Shown here: positions 1 through 7,835 of the stretch, piece by piece
Numbering within the stretch: position 1 is the first letter of the stretch
Layout: every line of letters starts with the position of its first letter
Origin: RGIG3077 sp045541475
GTDB taxonomy: Bacteria; Bacillota; Clostridia; Oscillospirales; Ruminococcaceae
DNA length: 64,000 bases
Reading direction: 5' to 3'
Assembly (NCBI GenBank): GCA_045541475.1
Contig: JAZQJI010000034.1
Span: 3,088-67,087, forward strand
Program-made: the position numbers and the translations under genes
The notes under the pieces: generated by a model
The model's input: only the letters and a program-made list of their open reading frames with translations
Told to the model about the DNA's origin: nothing
Database searches by the model: none

Positions 1-2
1 GA

Positions 3-752
3 GATATTCGCTATTACGTTTACAATCCGATAAAACATGGCGCCGACCCTTGCGGTCAGTATCCTGTTATGATGTGGCTGCATGGTGCAAGCAACTCACT
101 TATGGAGGAAGGCTGCATAATGTGCTGCGGTGCGGAACAATATGCAAGCGAAAAGTATCAAAAGCAAATGGGCGGTGCATTTATTATTGTGCCGCTTGCA
201 AATGAACAGCGATTAGAGGATGGCACGATTATTGGAACGTGGAGCAAGGAACATTCTGCGCCGATAAAAGCAATTTATGATAAAGTCTGCAATGAATACG
301 CTGAAAATATAAGCAAAAGGTTTGTTATGGGTGCATCATCGGGCGGATACTTTACGTGGCAATTACTTGAAGATTATGGTTCGTATTTTGATGGCGCAAT
401 TCCGATATCTTCCGGATATGTTCCAAGCGACGAGTCGCTTGAAAAGATATCGCAAAGCGGAGTGAATTTGATTATCGCCCACGGCCGACATGATGAAATG
501 GCGATTTTTGATGAGTGCATCGCTGCGCGTATGGAAAAGCTTTTGCAGATGAAAAACTGTATATGTTTCTTTCCAAAGTGGGTTTACAATGGCGATGGTG
601 GTATTTCTTCCGTATTCTACGGATTTGAAATGGGACAGCACTGCATGATAAACTGGATACAGCACAATTTGATGTTTGATAACGGAAAATCAGCAGATGA
701 ACGTTTGCCAAACGGTGTTACGGGTTGGATAAACGATGTTTGCAAAAAATAA
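3..752 (+). CDS. alpha/beta-hydrolase esterase, 5'-truncated by window edge
   Basis: The reading frame is open to the left edge, so the true start lies outside the window; an in-frame ATG at 69 is internal, because the preceding codons already read as a beta strand (IRYYVYNP). The visible protein has the serine-hydrolase layout: an oxyanion-hole motif WLHGAS, a nucleophile elbow GASSGG, a later HGRHDE segment likely supplying the Asp, and a C-terminal GQHC supplying the His. This resembles CE1/feruloyl-esterase and PHB-depolymerase-like esterases, which remove acyl groups from plant polysaccharides. A GH9 gene 38 bp downstream in the same direction supports a cell-wall-degrading role. Secretion cannot be judged because the N-terminus is missing; it may be one domain of a larger enzyme. 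Substrate unknown. Confidence 0.75.
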   Translation, partial: DIRYYVYNPIKHGADPCGQYPVMMWLHGASNSLMEEGCIMCCGAEQYASEKYQKQMGGAFIIVPLANEQRLEDGTIIGTWSKEHSAPIKAIYDKVCNEYAENISKRFVMGASSGGYFTWQLLEDYGSYFDGAIPISSGYVPSDESLEKISQSGVNLIIAHGRHDEMAIFDECIAARMEKLLQMKNCICFFPKWVYNGDGGISSVFYGFEMGQHCMINWIQHNLMFDNGKSADERLPNGVTGWINDVCKK

Positions 753-790
753 TCAATTGAAAATATCTAAAGATCAGGGGGGGATTTGTT

Positions 791-3181
791 ATGAAAAACA
801 AGATAACGGCATATCTTACAGCGCTGGCAGTTGTTATGTCATCTGCATGCGCTTTTGCCGGGTGCAGTTCGGACAACAAAGAAAACAGCAGCAATTCAAC
901 GGCCTCAACTTCGTCAGCGGTAACGCAGGAACAACAATCGCAATTATCCGAGCCGGAGCAGTCTGAGAGCGCACCTGATGGTCAGTCGCAGATATCGGAC
1001 GGCGATTATCCGCTTGAGGAATACGTTGCACTTTCCGAAGACGAGCTTCTTGCAGACCGCGGCGGAACAAAACCCGAAGAGAACTACAACAAATTGCAGG
1101 ATATTGTGCTGATTGGCGAAGGGGTTATCAGCAGTTCTATAAATTTTGGTTCGGTTGATATGTCGCAAGCTTGCGGTGAATATGGTTCTGTTGCGGTGCC
1201 GAGCAATTACGGTATGCTTGTTTTGCGCAATTGGAATACAACCGATTTATCGGCATATATCGAAAACGGCGAGCTTGTTTTTTCGGTTAAGGGCGAGAGT
1301 GGCGGCGAGGATTTTCCCATCGGCTTGCAGGATTGCCACCAAGAGACAAACAGAGCAGAGGAGTCTGTCCGCTCGTACAAAAACGTTTCTGAATATTGTG
1401 CAATTACAACTCAGTGGCAAGAAGTAAGGATACCGTTGAAAGATTATTTTACCGCAGATAATGGCCTTGATGCTACCTGTCTTTACACTGTATGCACCGG
1501 TCAGACGAGCGGCAACGTGCGTATTGCAAACGTGAGGATAGTATCTGACGATACCGAAAGCGTAACACCGCAAATCAAGGTAAACCAACTTGGATATCAT
1601 GAAAATGCGGATAAATACGCAATTGTAAGCGGATTTTACGAAACGCTTGATTGTTCCACACAGACGCAGTTTAGATTGATAGATGCCGAAACTCAAACCG
1701 CTGTATATTCGGGACATCTTGAATTTATTTCGGCTTTTGATGAAGATTATTCGGGCGAAACCGTATATAGAGCGGATTTCAGCGATTTTACAACCCCCGG
1801 CACTTATTACATAACCTTGAATACGCCGCAATCCGAGCCTTCGGTAAGTTTTCAGATAAGTAACAATCTGTATACAAGATTGCTTGGCGATGCGTGTAAG
1901 TATTATTACTATCAACGGGCAAATGTTGAATTGACGGAAGAATTTGCAGGCGAATTTGCAAGAGAGCCGCTCTATCCTGATGATTTTACGCAAGTATTTT
2001 TATCTGACAGCACCAAAACAAAGGACGTTTCAGGTGGTTGGTTTGATGCGGGTGATTTTGGCAAGTATATAGATCCTGGCGTAGAAGCTGTAACAACTCT
2101 GCTGTGGGCCTATAAGGAATTTCCTAATGCTTTTACAGATGGACTTGCGAATATTCCTGAAAGCGATAACGATATTCCTGATATTCTTGATGAAATCAAG
2201 GTTGAACTTGACTTTTTCCTTAAAATGCAGGATGTAGACGGCGGATTTTATCACAGAGTGCAGGAGCAGGACGGTGCCAGAACTATTGTTGACAGCTTTA
2301 CTGACGGTGACGGCGGCAATGTAAAATCAACGGGAACAACTGCAAACGCAGTTGCCGCACTAAGTTTCGCTTCAACTATATACGCTGAATTTGATGCTGA
2401 CTATGCACAGACGTTGCTTGACGCAGCCGTTGCAGGCTGGGATTATATTTGCGAAAATCCCGATATTACATCAACAGGTACTTATGGTTCTGAAGAAACT
2501 TTGCCGCAGACATTTTTAGCGGCAAGCCACCTTTATTATGCAACGGGCGAGGAAGAATATCACCAATATATTAAAGATAATTACACACTGCATCAGAAAG
2601 CGGCATACAACAACTACCATTTTTCGCACGGAACAGAAATGGCATACGTTGCCTATCTTGCTTCAGAAAATACCGACGCTGAAATTGTGGAGTGGATTTC
2701 TTCAAATTTTGCAGGTTGGAAGAACGTGATGCTTTCAAACGCAAATAATAACGAATGGAAAACCGCACTGCCTGATTGGGCGCTTTGGTGGGGCAGCAGC
2801 AGTAATGCGCACGCTGTTGGCATGGAAATGTATCTGCATTGCAAATATCTTGGGTTGGATACAACCGAAGCCGAAACGCTTATGGAACAGACGTTAAGCT
2901 TTATACTGGGTATAAATCCGCAGGGTTTATCAATGGTAACGGGCATTGGCGAAAATTGCATTGAACGCACCTTTAGCGGAATTTTTGGTGAGGACGGCAT
3001 TGAAAATTACCCTGTTGGCTATACCTCGGGCGGTATAAATATGTACGATGGAGGGATTATATCTCGTTTTCCCGGCAAATGTTTTACCGATACCAAAATA
3101 GATTGGGTTACAAACGAAAACGCAATCTATTATCAAGCTGCGATGATTTTCCCGATAGCTGCGCAGGCGAGCGCTCAATAA
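791..3181 (+). CDS. GH9 family glycoside hydrolase lipoprotein (cellulase-like)
   Basis: A 796-residue secreted lipoprotein: signal peptide with lipobox AFAGC (Cys25), then a Ser/Gln/Glu-rich linker to about residue 75. Residues about 110-255 look like a beta-sandwich carbohydrate-binding module. From about 260 an Ig-like CelD_N domain starts (KVNQLGYHENADKY), and from about 357 the GH9 catalytic barrel, with the signature WFDAGDFGKYID near 417-428 containing the catalytic Asp pair. The C-terminal TNENAIYYQAA keeps the proton-donor Glu near 777. Oddly, the segment that usually reads NPHHR reads NCIERTF, so the substrate-binding His pair is missing; cleavage specificity may differ from classical endoglucanases. 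There is no dockerin, so it is probably membrane-tethered rather than cellulosomal. A strong SD (AGGGGGG) precedes the ATG at 791. Confidence 0.88.
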   Translation: MKNKITAYLTALAVVMSSACAFAGCSSDNKENSSNSTASTSSAVTQEQQSQLSEPEQSESAPDGQSQISDGDYPLEEYVALSEDELLADRGGTKPEENYNKLQDIVLIGEGVISSSINFGSVDMSQACGEYGSVAVPSNYGMLVLRNWNTTDLSAYIENGELVFSVKGESGGEDFPIGLQDCHQETNRAEESVRSYKNVSEYCAITTQWQEVRIPLKDYFTADNGLDATCLYTVCTGQTSGNVRIANVRIVSDDTESVTPQIKVNQLGYHENADKYAIVSGFYETLDCSTQTQFRLIDAETQTAVYSGHLEFISAFDEDYSGETVYRADFSDFTTPGTYYITLNTPQSEPSVSFQISNNLYTRLLGDACKYYYYQRANVELTEEFAGEFAREPLYPDDFTQVFLSDSTKTKDVSGGWFDAGDFGKYIDPGVEAVTTLLWAYKEFPNAFTDGLANIPESDNDIPDILDEIKVELDFFLKMQDVDGGFYHRVQEQDGARTIVDSFTDGDGGNVKSTGTTANAVAALSFASTIYAEFDADYAQTLLDAAVAGWDYICENPDITSTGTYGSEETLPQTFLAASHLYYATGEEEYHQYIKDNYTLHQKAAYNNYHFSHGTEMAYVAYLASENTDAEIVEWISSNFAGWKNVMLSNANNNEWKTALPDWALWWGSSSNAHAVGMEMYLHCKYLGLDTTEAETLMEQTLSFILGINPQGLSMVTGIGENCIERTFSGIFGEDGIENYPVGYTSGGINMYDGGIISRFPGKCFTDTKIDWVTNENAIYYQAAMIFPIAAQASAQ

Positions 3182-3197
3182 AGAAAAGAAAAAATTA

Positions 3198-3227
3198 CAG
3201 CCGTGAAGGTTAAACCCTTCACGGCTG
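3198..3227 (-). terminator. bidirectional intrinsic terminator between GH9 gene and metK
   Basis: A perfect 12-bp stem (CAGCCGTGAAGG pairing with CCTTCACGGCTG) with a 6-nt loop. On the minus strand it is followed by TAATTTTTTCTTTT, so it most clearly ends metK; it lies between convergent genes and can also end the GH9 transcript. Confidence 0.88.
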
Positions 3228-3244
3228 TTCGTGTTCGTTGCGTT

Positions 3245-4435
3245 TTATATAACTGAGTTTACAGCTTCTTTAAGCTGTGCGGCCTTGTCAGTCTTTTCCC
3301 ACGGGATATCAAGATCTGTTCTGCCCATGTGGCCGTAAGCGGCAAGGGGCTTGTACTTAACCTTGCGCAATTTCAAATCTTCAATGATTGAAGCAGGACG
3401 GAAATCGAAAACCTTTTTAACTGCCTGCTCAAGAATATCATCGCTGACCTTGCCTGTACCAAAGGTGTTTACGTGAATGGAAACGGGCTGTGCCACGCCG
3501 ATGGCATAAGCAATCTGAATTTCGCATTTTCTTGCAAATCCTGATGCAACAACGTTCTTTGCGGCATATCTTGCGGCATAAGCAGCGCTTCTGTCAACCT
3601 TGGTCGGATCCTTGCCGGAGAAAGCACCGCCGCCATGACGTGCATATCCACCGTAGGTATCAACAATGATTTTTCTGCCGGTAAGTCCGCTGTCACCCTG
3701 AGGTCCGCCAATAACAAAACGACCTGTGGGGTTTACATAAATAGTTGTGCCATCGTCAAGCAAATTTTCAGGAACAATGGGCTTAATAACATGCTCAATA
3801 ATGTCTTTTCTGATCTGGTCAAGCTCAATTTCGGGTTCGTGCTGAGTTGAAACAACGATTGTATCAATTCTAACCGGCTCGCCGTTTTCATATTCAACAG
3901 TAACCTGAGTTTTGCCATCGGGACGAAGATATGCAACTGTTCCGTCTTTTCTTATGTCAGCAAGACGCTTTGAAAGCTTGTGCGCCAATGATGCTGTAAG
4001 CGGCATAAGTTCTTCGGTTTCATCACAGGCATAGCCAAACATCATGCCCTGGTCGCCCGCACCGATAAGAGCGCGCTCGTCTTCTTCGCCGTTTTTAAAT
4101 TCAAAAGCTTCGCTTACGCCCATTGAAATATCGCCCGATTGCTCGTCAATGCTCTGCAAAACAGCGCAAGTGTGGCCGTTAAAGCCAATCTTTTCGCTGC
4201 AATAGCCTGCACCTACAATAACTTCCCTTGCAATTCTTGCAATATCAACCTGTGCGTTAGATGTAATTTCGCCCATGCACATAACCATGCCCGTTGTACA
4301 AACGGTTTCGCAAGCAACGCGAGAAAACTCGTCCTGCTCCAAATATGCATCAAGCACTGCGTCTGAAATCTGATCGCAAAGCTTATCGGGATGTCCCTCG
4401 GTTACGCTTTCCGATGTAAAAAAAGTTCTGCTCAT
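3245..4435 (-). CDS. metK: S-adenosylmethionine synthetase
   Basis: Makes S-adenosylmethionine from methionine and ATP, with release of phosphate and pyrophosphate; cytosolic. The 396-residue length is normal for the family. Diagnostic motifs are GHPDKLCDQISDAVLD at the N-terminus, the methionine-loop region, GAGDQGMMFGYA (MetK signature 1) and GGGAFSGKDPTKVDRSAAY (signature 2). It sits alone on the minus strand with its own promoter and terminator. No SAM riboswitch is visible upstream: the predicted leader is only about 60 nt and consists largely of one hairpin. Many SAM-using enzymes lie nearby (two NrdG/PflX-type radical SAM proteins). Confidence 0.97.
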   Translation of the reverse strand: MSRTFFTSESVTEGHPDKLCDQISDAVLDAYLEQDEFSRVACETVCTTGMVMCMGEITSNAQVDIARIAREVIVGAGYCSEKIGFNGHTCAVLQSIDEQSGDISMGVSEAFEFKNGEEDERALIGAGDQGMMFGYACDETEELMPLTASLAHKLSKRLADIRKDGTVAYLRPDGKTQVTVEYENGEPVRIDTIVVSTQHEPEIELDQIRKDIIEHVIKPIVPENLLDDGTTIYVNPTGRFVIGGPQGDSGLTGRKIIVDTYGGYARHGGGAFSGKDPTKVDRSAAYAARYAAKNVVASGFARKCEIQIAYAIGVAQPVSIHVNTFGTGKVSDDILEQAVKKVFDFRPASIIEDLKLRKVKYKPLAAYGHMGRTDLDIPWEKTDKAAQLKEAVNSVI

Positions 4436-4473
4436 TATTTATCAATCCTTTGTGTTTAATTTTCAAAATATAA

Positions 4474-4501
4474 TATGTGTGTGCAAAAAATCACACACAT
4501 A
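4474..4501 (-). promoter_or_regulatory. inverted repeat at the 5' end of the metK leader
   Basis: TATGTGTGTG and CACACACATA form a perfect 10-bp stem with an 8-nt AT-rich loop. From the predicted -10 box the transcript should start inside or at the edge of this hairpin, so it would be a 5'-terminal stem-loop or, as DNA, a symmetric operator. Function not known. Confidence 0.5.
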
Positions 4502-4505
4502 AATT

Positions 4506-4534
4506 ATTATATCAGATATCTTTTGAAATTGCAA
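4506..4534 (-). promoter_or_regulatory. sigma-A-type promoter for metK
   Basis: On the minus strand, TTGCAA (4529-4534), a 17-nt spacer and TATAAT (4506-4511), about 70 nt upstream of the metK ATG. Confidence 0.75.
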
Positions 4535-4546
4535 TAGTTTTATCGC

Positions 4547-5410
4547 TTAAAATTGCGGTGTCATATCAAGCGTTGCCGATGCTCTTTCCTGAATATATCC
4601 TGCAAGACCAAAATCAGTTGCCGCCGTTACCACTTTTTCGTATTCAAGCGTAAACACCTTGCGATTAATTTCGGGATATTCATGTGCATTGTGGCATGGT
4701 ACGTATTGGCTCATCAGACTGATGTAAAATCCGTTTTTATCTAAATTTTCTTTAAGCCAGCGCATAATTTCAATGCTTTCCTTATACATTTTCGGCAAAA
4801 CAAGATGACGCACTATCAAGCCTTTTTTCAGCACTTCGCCATCAAAATACATTTGCTTTGTCTGTCTGTGCATTTCAAGAATTGCATTTTGTGCAATTTC
4901 GGGATAATCAGCGGCGGTGCAGTACCTTTGCGCAGTTTGCGGATAGAAATATTTAAAGTCCGGCAGATAAATCTGCACAAGACCATCAAGCATTTTCAAA
5001 GTTTCCATGCTTTCGTATCCGCCGCAGTTGTAAACAACGGGTATATTCAGCTTTGCAATTTCAAGCGCTTTTGCGATTTTGTGCGAAAAATGCGTCGGCG
5101 TTACAAGATTTATGTTTTGTGCGCCCATATCTTCAAGCTTTAGGAATAAATCGGCAAGCTCTTTTACTGTATATTCTGTACCGATTTTCTCGTCATTCTG
5201 GCTGATTTTGTAATTCTGACAGAATGGACAGCGCATATTACAGCCTGCAAAAAACACCGCCCCCGAGCCTTTTTCTGTGCTGATGCAAGGTTCTTCGCCA
5301 AAATGCAGCATATATTTTGCAACTGTGGGCAATTCACCTTGGCGGCAAAAGCCAAAGCTGGTTTTTCTGTCGGTTTTGCATTTGCGAGGGCATTGTGTGC
5401 ATACATTCAT
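4547..5410 (-). CDS. PflX-type radical SAM protein (pyruvate formate-lyase activating enzyme homologue)
   Basis: A 287-residue radical SAM protein. The [4Fe-4S]-binding CxxxCxxC is GCNMRCPFCQN (Cys57, Cys61, Cys64). An N-terminal Cys-rich segment (CTQCPRKCK... FCRQG) precedes it, the arrangement seen in the COG1313/PflX group rather than in true PflA. These proteins cleave SAM reductively; their substrate is generally unknown. The frame could extend 7 codons to a TTG at 5431, but the AAAGG Shine-Dalgarno lies in that stretch, so the ATG at 5410 is preferred. It is divergent from the CmpB-like gene and ends about 110 bp upstream of metK; no pyruvate formate-lyase gene is in the window. Confidence 0.85.
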   Translation of the reverse strand: MNVCTQCPRKCKTDRKTSFGFCRQGELPTVAKYMLHFGEEPCISTEKGSGAVFFAGCNMRCPFCQNYKISQNDEKIGTEYTVKELADLFLKLEDMGAQNINLVTPTHFSHKIAKALEIAKLNIPVVYNCGGYESMETLKMLDGLVQIYLPDFKYFYPQTAQRYCTAADYPEIAQNAILEMHRQTKQMYFDGEVLKKGLIVRHLVLPKMYKESIEIMRWLKENLDKNGFYISLMSQYVPCHNAHEYPEINRKVFTLEYEKVVTAATDFGLAGYIQERASATLDMTPQF

Positions 5411-5438
5411 ATAAATAACAGCGCCTTTCAAAAAAACA

Positions 5439-5467
5439 TTGATAATTTAAAATGTTTGTGCTATAAT
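5439..5467 (+). promoter_or_regulatory. sigma-A-type promoter for the CmpB-like membrane protein
   Basis: TTGATA, a 17-nt spacer and TATAAT (5462-5467), 48 nt upstream of the start codon. Confidence 0.7.
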
Positions 5468-5515
5468 CTTTCAAAACAAAGCATTTGCTGATAAAACAAG
5501 GGGGGCAAAACATTC

Positions 5516-6385
5516 ATGAGCGTTAGCTTTGCACAGCTGTTGATGTACTTTTTTATTTATGCATTTGTAGGGTGGGCGATTGAAGTGGTTTTTCACACCG
5601 TAACAAAAGGCACTTTTGTTAACCGAGGTTTTTTAAACGGTCCGTGGTGCCCTATATATGGGGTATCGTTTGCGGTTATAATCATGCTGTTAACACCCTT
5701 GCAGGAAAATTTAGCGATACTTTTCTGTGGTTCTTTTGTTCTGGCAACGGCAATGGAATTTGTAACAGGCTTTGTGCTTGAAAAAATCTTTAACGACAAA
5801 TGGTGGGATTATTCCAACGAGCCGTTTAACATAAAGGGCTATGTATGCCTAAAATTTTCGCTGATGTGGGGTTTGGCGTGTACCTTTGTAATGCGCATTA
5901 TTCATCCGCTTATTTCGGCTTTGGTGGTTAATATGCCTGATTTTGTGCTAAATCTTTCCGATTGTATTTTAGCCGTTGCATTTATTGGTGACTTAACCTT
6001 TACGGTAGTCGCTATCAGAAATCTGCGTTACAAGGTTAAAATTTCAAGAGAAATTGCTGAAAGGCTTAAATACATATCCGACCATATCGGCGAGGATATT
6101 TCCGACGCTACCGTTAATGTTATGGAAAAAACCATGGTAATACAAGAAGATATCGCTTTTTCCAAAATAAAGCACAAAGAACGCAGGGAAGAACTAAAAT
6201 TAAAATTCAATGCCGAACTTGAAGAACTTAAAGAAAAATATCAGATATATCTTGATAAGCGTAGTTTCACGCAAAAGCGTCTTGATAAAGCTTTCCCTCG
6301 TCTTGATTTTGAACACCGAAATGAAAACGGTGAAACGTTGAAAGATAGAATAAAACAAGCGATAGAAAGCTACAAAAACAAGTAA
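5516..6385 (+). CDS. CmpB-family putative membrane transport protein
   Basis: A 289-residue protein with an N-terminal membrane domain (about residues 1-170, five or so hydrophobic segments) and a charged, helical, probably coiled-coil C-terminal tail. The N-terminal block with GWAIEVVFHTV, FVNRGFLNGPWCPIYG and KWWDYSNEPFNIKGYVCL is characteristic of the ABC_trans_CmpB family (putative ABC-transporter type IV). Members are common in Firmicutes, but their transport role is not established. A strong SD (AAGGGGGG) precedes the ATG. It has its own promoter and terminator, so it is monocistronic. Confidence 0.82.
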   Translation: MSVSFAQLLMYFFIYAFVGWAIEVVFHTVTKGTFVNRGFLNGPWCPIYGVSFAVIIMLLTPLQENLAILFCGSFVLATAMEFVTGFVLEKIFNDKWWDYSNEPFNIKGYVCLKFSLMWGLACTFVMRIIHPLISALVVNMPDFVLNLSDCILAVAFIGDLTFTVVAIRNLRYKVKISREIAERLKYISDHIGEDISDATVNVMEKTMVIQEDIAFSKIKHKERREELKLKFNAELEELKEKYQIYLDKRSFTQKRLDKAFPRLDFEHRNENGETLKDRIKQAIESYKNK

Positions 6386-6405
6386 AAATCTTTATGCAAA
6401 ACAAT

Positions 6406-6447
6406 CCGCCTGCCGTACCTTAATGGGTATGACAGGCGGTGTTTTTT
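6406..6447 (+). terminator. intrinsic terminator of the CmpB-like gene
   Basis: CCGCCTG pairs with CAGGCGG and the inner CGTACC with GGGTATG, followed by GTTTTTT. The converging cohesin/dockerin gene ends at 6455, so the hairpin may serve both strands. Confidence 0.85.
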
Positions 6448-6454
6448 AGCGATT

Positions 6455-7585
6455 TTAGTCCGTTATACCAAGGCTCTGCCAAACCTCTCTGTAAATCTGC
6501 GCTTCGCTTGTGCCTGCGGGATAGTTTACCGAAAGGCTTGAGTAGTTTGCAACAAGTGCGGCATCGCGGGTATCAATACAGCCAACACTTGCCGAATCCT
6601 TTACAATTGCATCGCCGTTAACGTTTGCAAGTGTTTTTGCCATTGCATCGTTGCTCTCGTTAAGAACAACATCGCCGCCGGTTGATGTTGAAAGTCGGCT
6701 TTGATAGCTCGCAATAAGTGCAGCGTCACGGGTATCAACAGTGCCGTCAAGGTTTGCGTCGCCGCGCACGCCCATTTCAAGTGTCATCATGTCGCCTATC
6801 TGATAGGTTGTCTGCCCGGGATTTGACCAGTAAATATCAAAAGGTGAGCAACCTTCAACCCCGTCAAGAGTTGTATCAACGTTATTATCAGTTATATATG
6901 CATCAAGAATATCAGCGCTTTCGCCAAGGTCAATTGCGTTTGTATCATCAGCGCTGCCTGCAACGGTTATAAATGCGTTGTGCTTAATGGTGCAGTTCAG
7001 CGGAACTTCCTGGGAACCGTCCTTGTATCCGAAAAGTTCGATTTCAAGCGGAATTGCATAGCAGCCTGCGGGTGTGTTGTGTGCAACGTGAAAATTAAGC
7101 GTTGTGATAATGCCACTTGAAATATTCATGTTGGTGGATATTGAGTTGATTATAACAATCGGGTCTTCCATTTCGTAAACGGCTTTGGGGTTGGTAACAA
7201 CCTTAAGCATACCCGTTTTTAATGCACCTGAATAAAACTCGTCCTCGTTATAGCTGAGGTATGTAAAATATTCGCTGTCAAAGTCAATATTCATCTGAAA
7301 AACCTGAAAAGCTTCGGTTGTGTTTTCAAGATAAATGCTAACCTGTGCAATATCGCCGTAAAGGGTGTTGCCGTTTGCGTCTGTTACAGTTGCATATTCG
7401 GAAGAACCGTTTAAAACAGTACCCGTTAAATTTGCGGTTGCAGGGTGCACTAAATCGGCTGTGCCGTAAATTTTTGCGCCTATTGCCTCATCGGCAGCAA
7501 CGGTGTTTATGCCAACGTGCGATGTAAACGCACCAAGGCAAAGTGCAAACGACAATGCGCCTGATAAAATCCTTTTTTTAAACAT
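6455..7585 (-). CDS. secreted cohesin-like/dockerin protein (small scaffoldin-like)
   Basis: A 376-residue exported protein. The signal peptide MFKKRILSGALSFALCLGAF ends near a VAADEA cleavage site. Residues about 45-200 look like a cohesin fold: a GDIAQVSIYLEN strand, NIDFDSEYFTYLSY, then the typical late strand GIITTLNFHVAHNTPAGCYAIPLEI-type segment and NAFITV. The C-terminus is a type I-like dockerin: first repeat GDANLDGTVDTRDAALIASY, second repeat NVNGDAIVKD...GCIDTRDAALVANY, each a calcium loop plus helix. The second loop carries an insertion of about ten residues. ATG at 7585 is chosen because GAGG lies 9 nt upstream; the GTG at 7600 falls on that Shine-Dalgarno. A protein with both modules could act as an adaptor in cell-surface complexes; partners are unknown. 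Confidence 0.75.
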   Translation of the reverse strand: MFKKRILSGALSFALCLGAFTSHVGINTVAADEAIGAKIYGTADLVHPATANLTGTVLNGSSEYATVTDANGNTLYGDIAQVSIYLENTTEAFQVFQMNIDFDSEYFTYLSYNEDEFYSGALKTGMLKVVTNPKAVYEMEDPIVIINSISTNMNISSGIITTLNFHVAHNTPAGCYAIPLEIELFGYKDGSQEVPLNCTIKHNAFITVAGSADDTNAIDLGESADILDAYITDNNVDTTLDGVEGCSPFDIYWSNPGQTTYQIGDMMTLEMGVRGDANLDGTVDTRDAALIASYQSRLSTSTGGDVVLNESNDAMAKTLANVNGDAIVKDSASVGCIDTRDAALVANYSSLSVNYPAGTSEAQIYREVWQSLGITD

Positions 7586-7735
7586 TATGTATTTCCTCAC
7601 TTTGATTTTTTATATTGATAATTTTTGTGCTCAAAAACAATAATAACATAAAATGATTATGATTTCAAGGTTTTGCATAAATTTCCTGATTTATTTTGTG
7701 TAAAGTGACAAATTTAAAAAAAAGCAAAAAAGATA

Positions 7736-7763
7736 TTGACAAAGCTATAATGTGTGTTATAAT
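7736..7763 (+). promoter_or_regulatory. sigma-A-type promoter for nrdG-nrdD-trxB
   Basis: TTGACA (7736-7741), a 16-nt spacer and TATAAT (7758-7763), about 70 nt upstream of nrdG. Confidence 0.8.
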
Positions 7764-7785
7764 AGTAATACACGAATTATTGTGT
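7740..7785 (+). promoter_or_regulatory. possible NrdR operator (paired boxes) around the nrd promoter
   Basis: The downstream box ACACGAATTATTGTGT (7770-7785) matches about 13 of 16 positions of the NrdR consensus (acaCwAtATaTwGtgt). A weaker partner at 7740-7755 ends in ATAATGTGT. The boxes start 30 bp apart, close to the usual three helical turns, and flank the -10 element. NrdR represses nrd genes when dNTP/ATP status is high. The upstream half-site is poor and the match was made by eye. Confidence 0.45.
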
Positions 7786-7835
7786 TTGATTTTTTATCCA
7801 ATCACTATATCTTGTGTTGCGAGTGAGGAAATGCT

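Noticed and set aside
1247..1993. 248-codon open frame antisense to the GH9 gene
   Set aside because: It lies fully inside the clear GH9 coding region, is Cys/Arg/Ile-rich with no domain, and is explained by codon bias of the sense frame.
3..3181. A polysaccharide utilisation locus with transporters and regulators
   Set aside because: Only two genes (esterase and GH9) are visible; the adjacent genes are unrelated, so a full locus cannot be claimed within the window.
4436..4546. SAM riboswitch upstream of metK
   Set aside because: The leader is too short and shows only one hairpin; no S-box core motifs were found.
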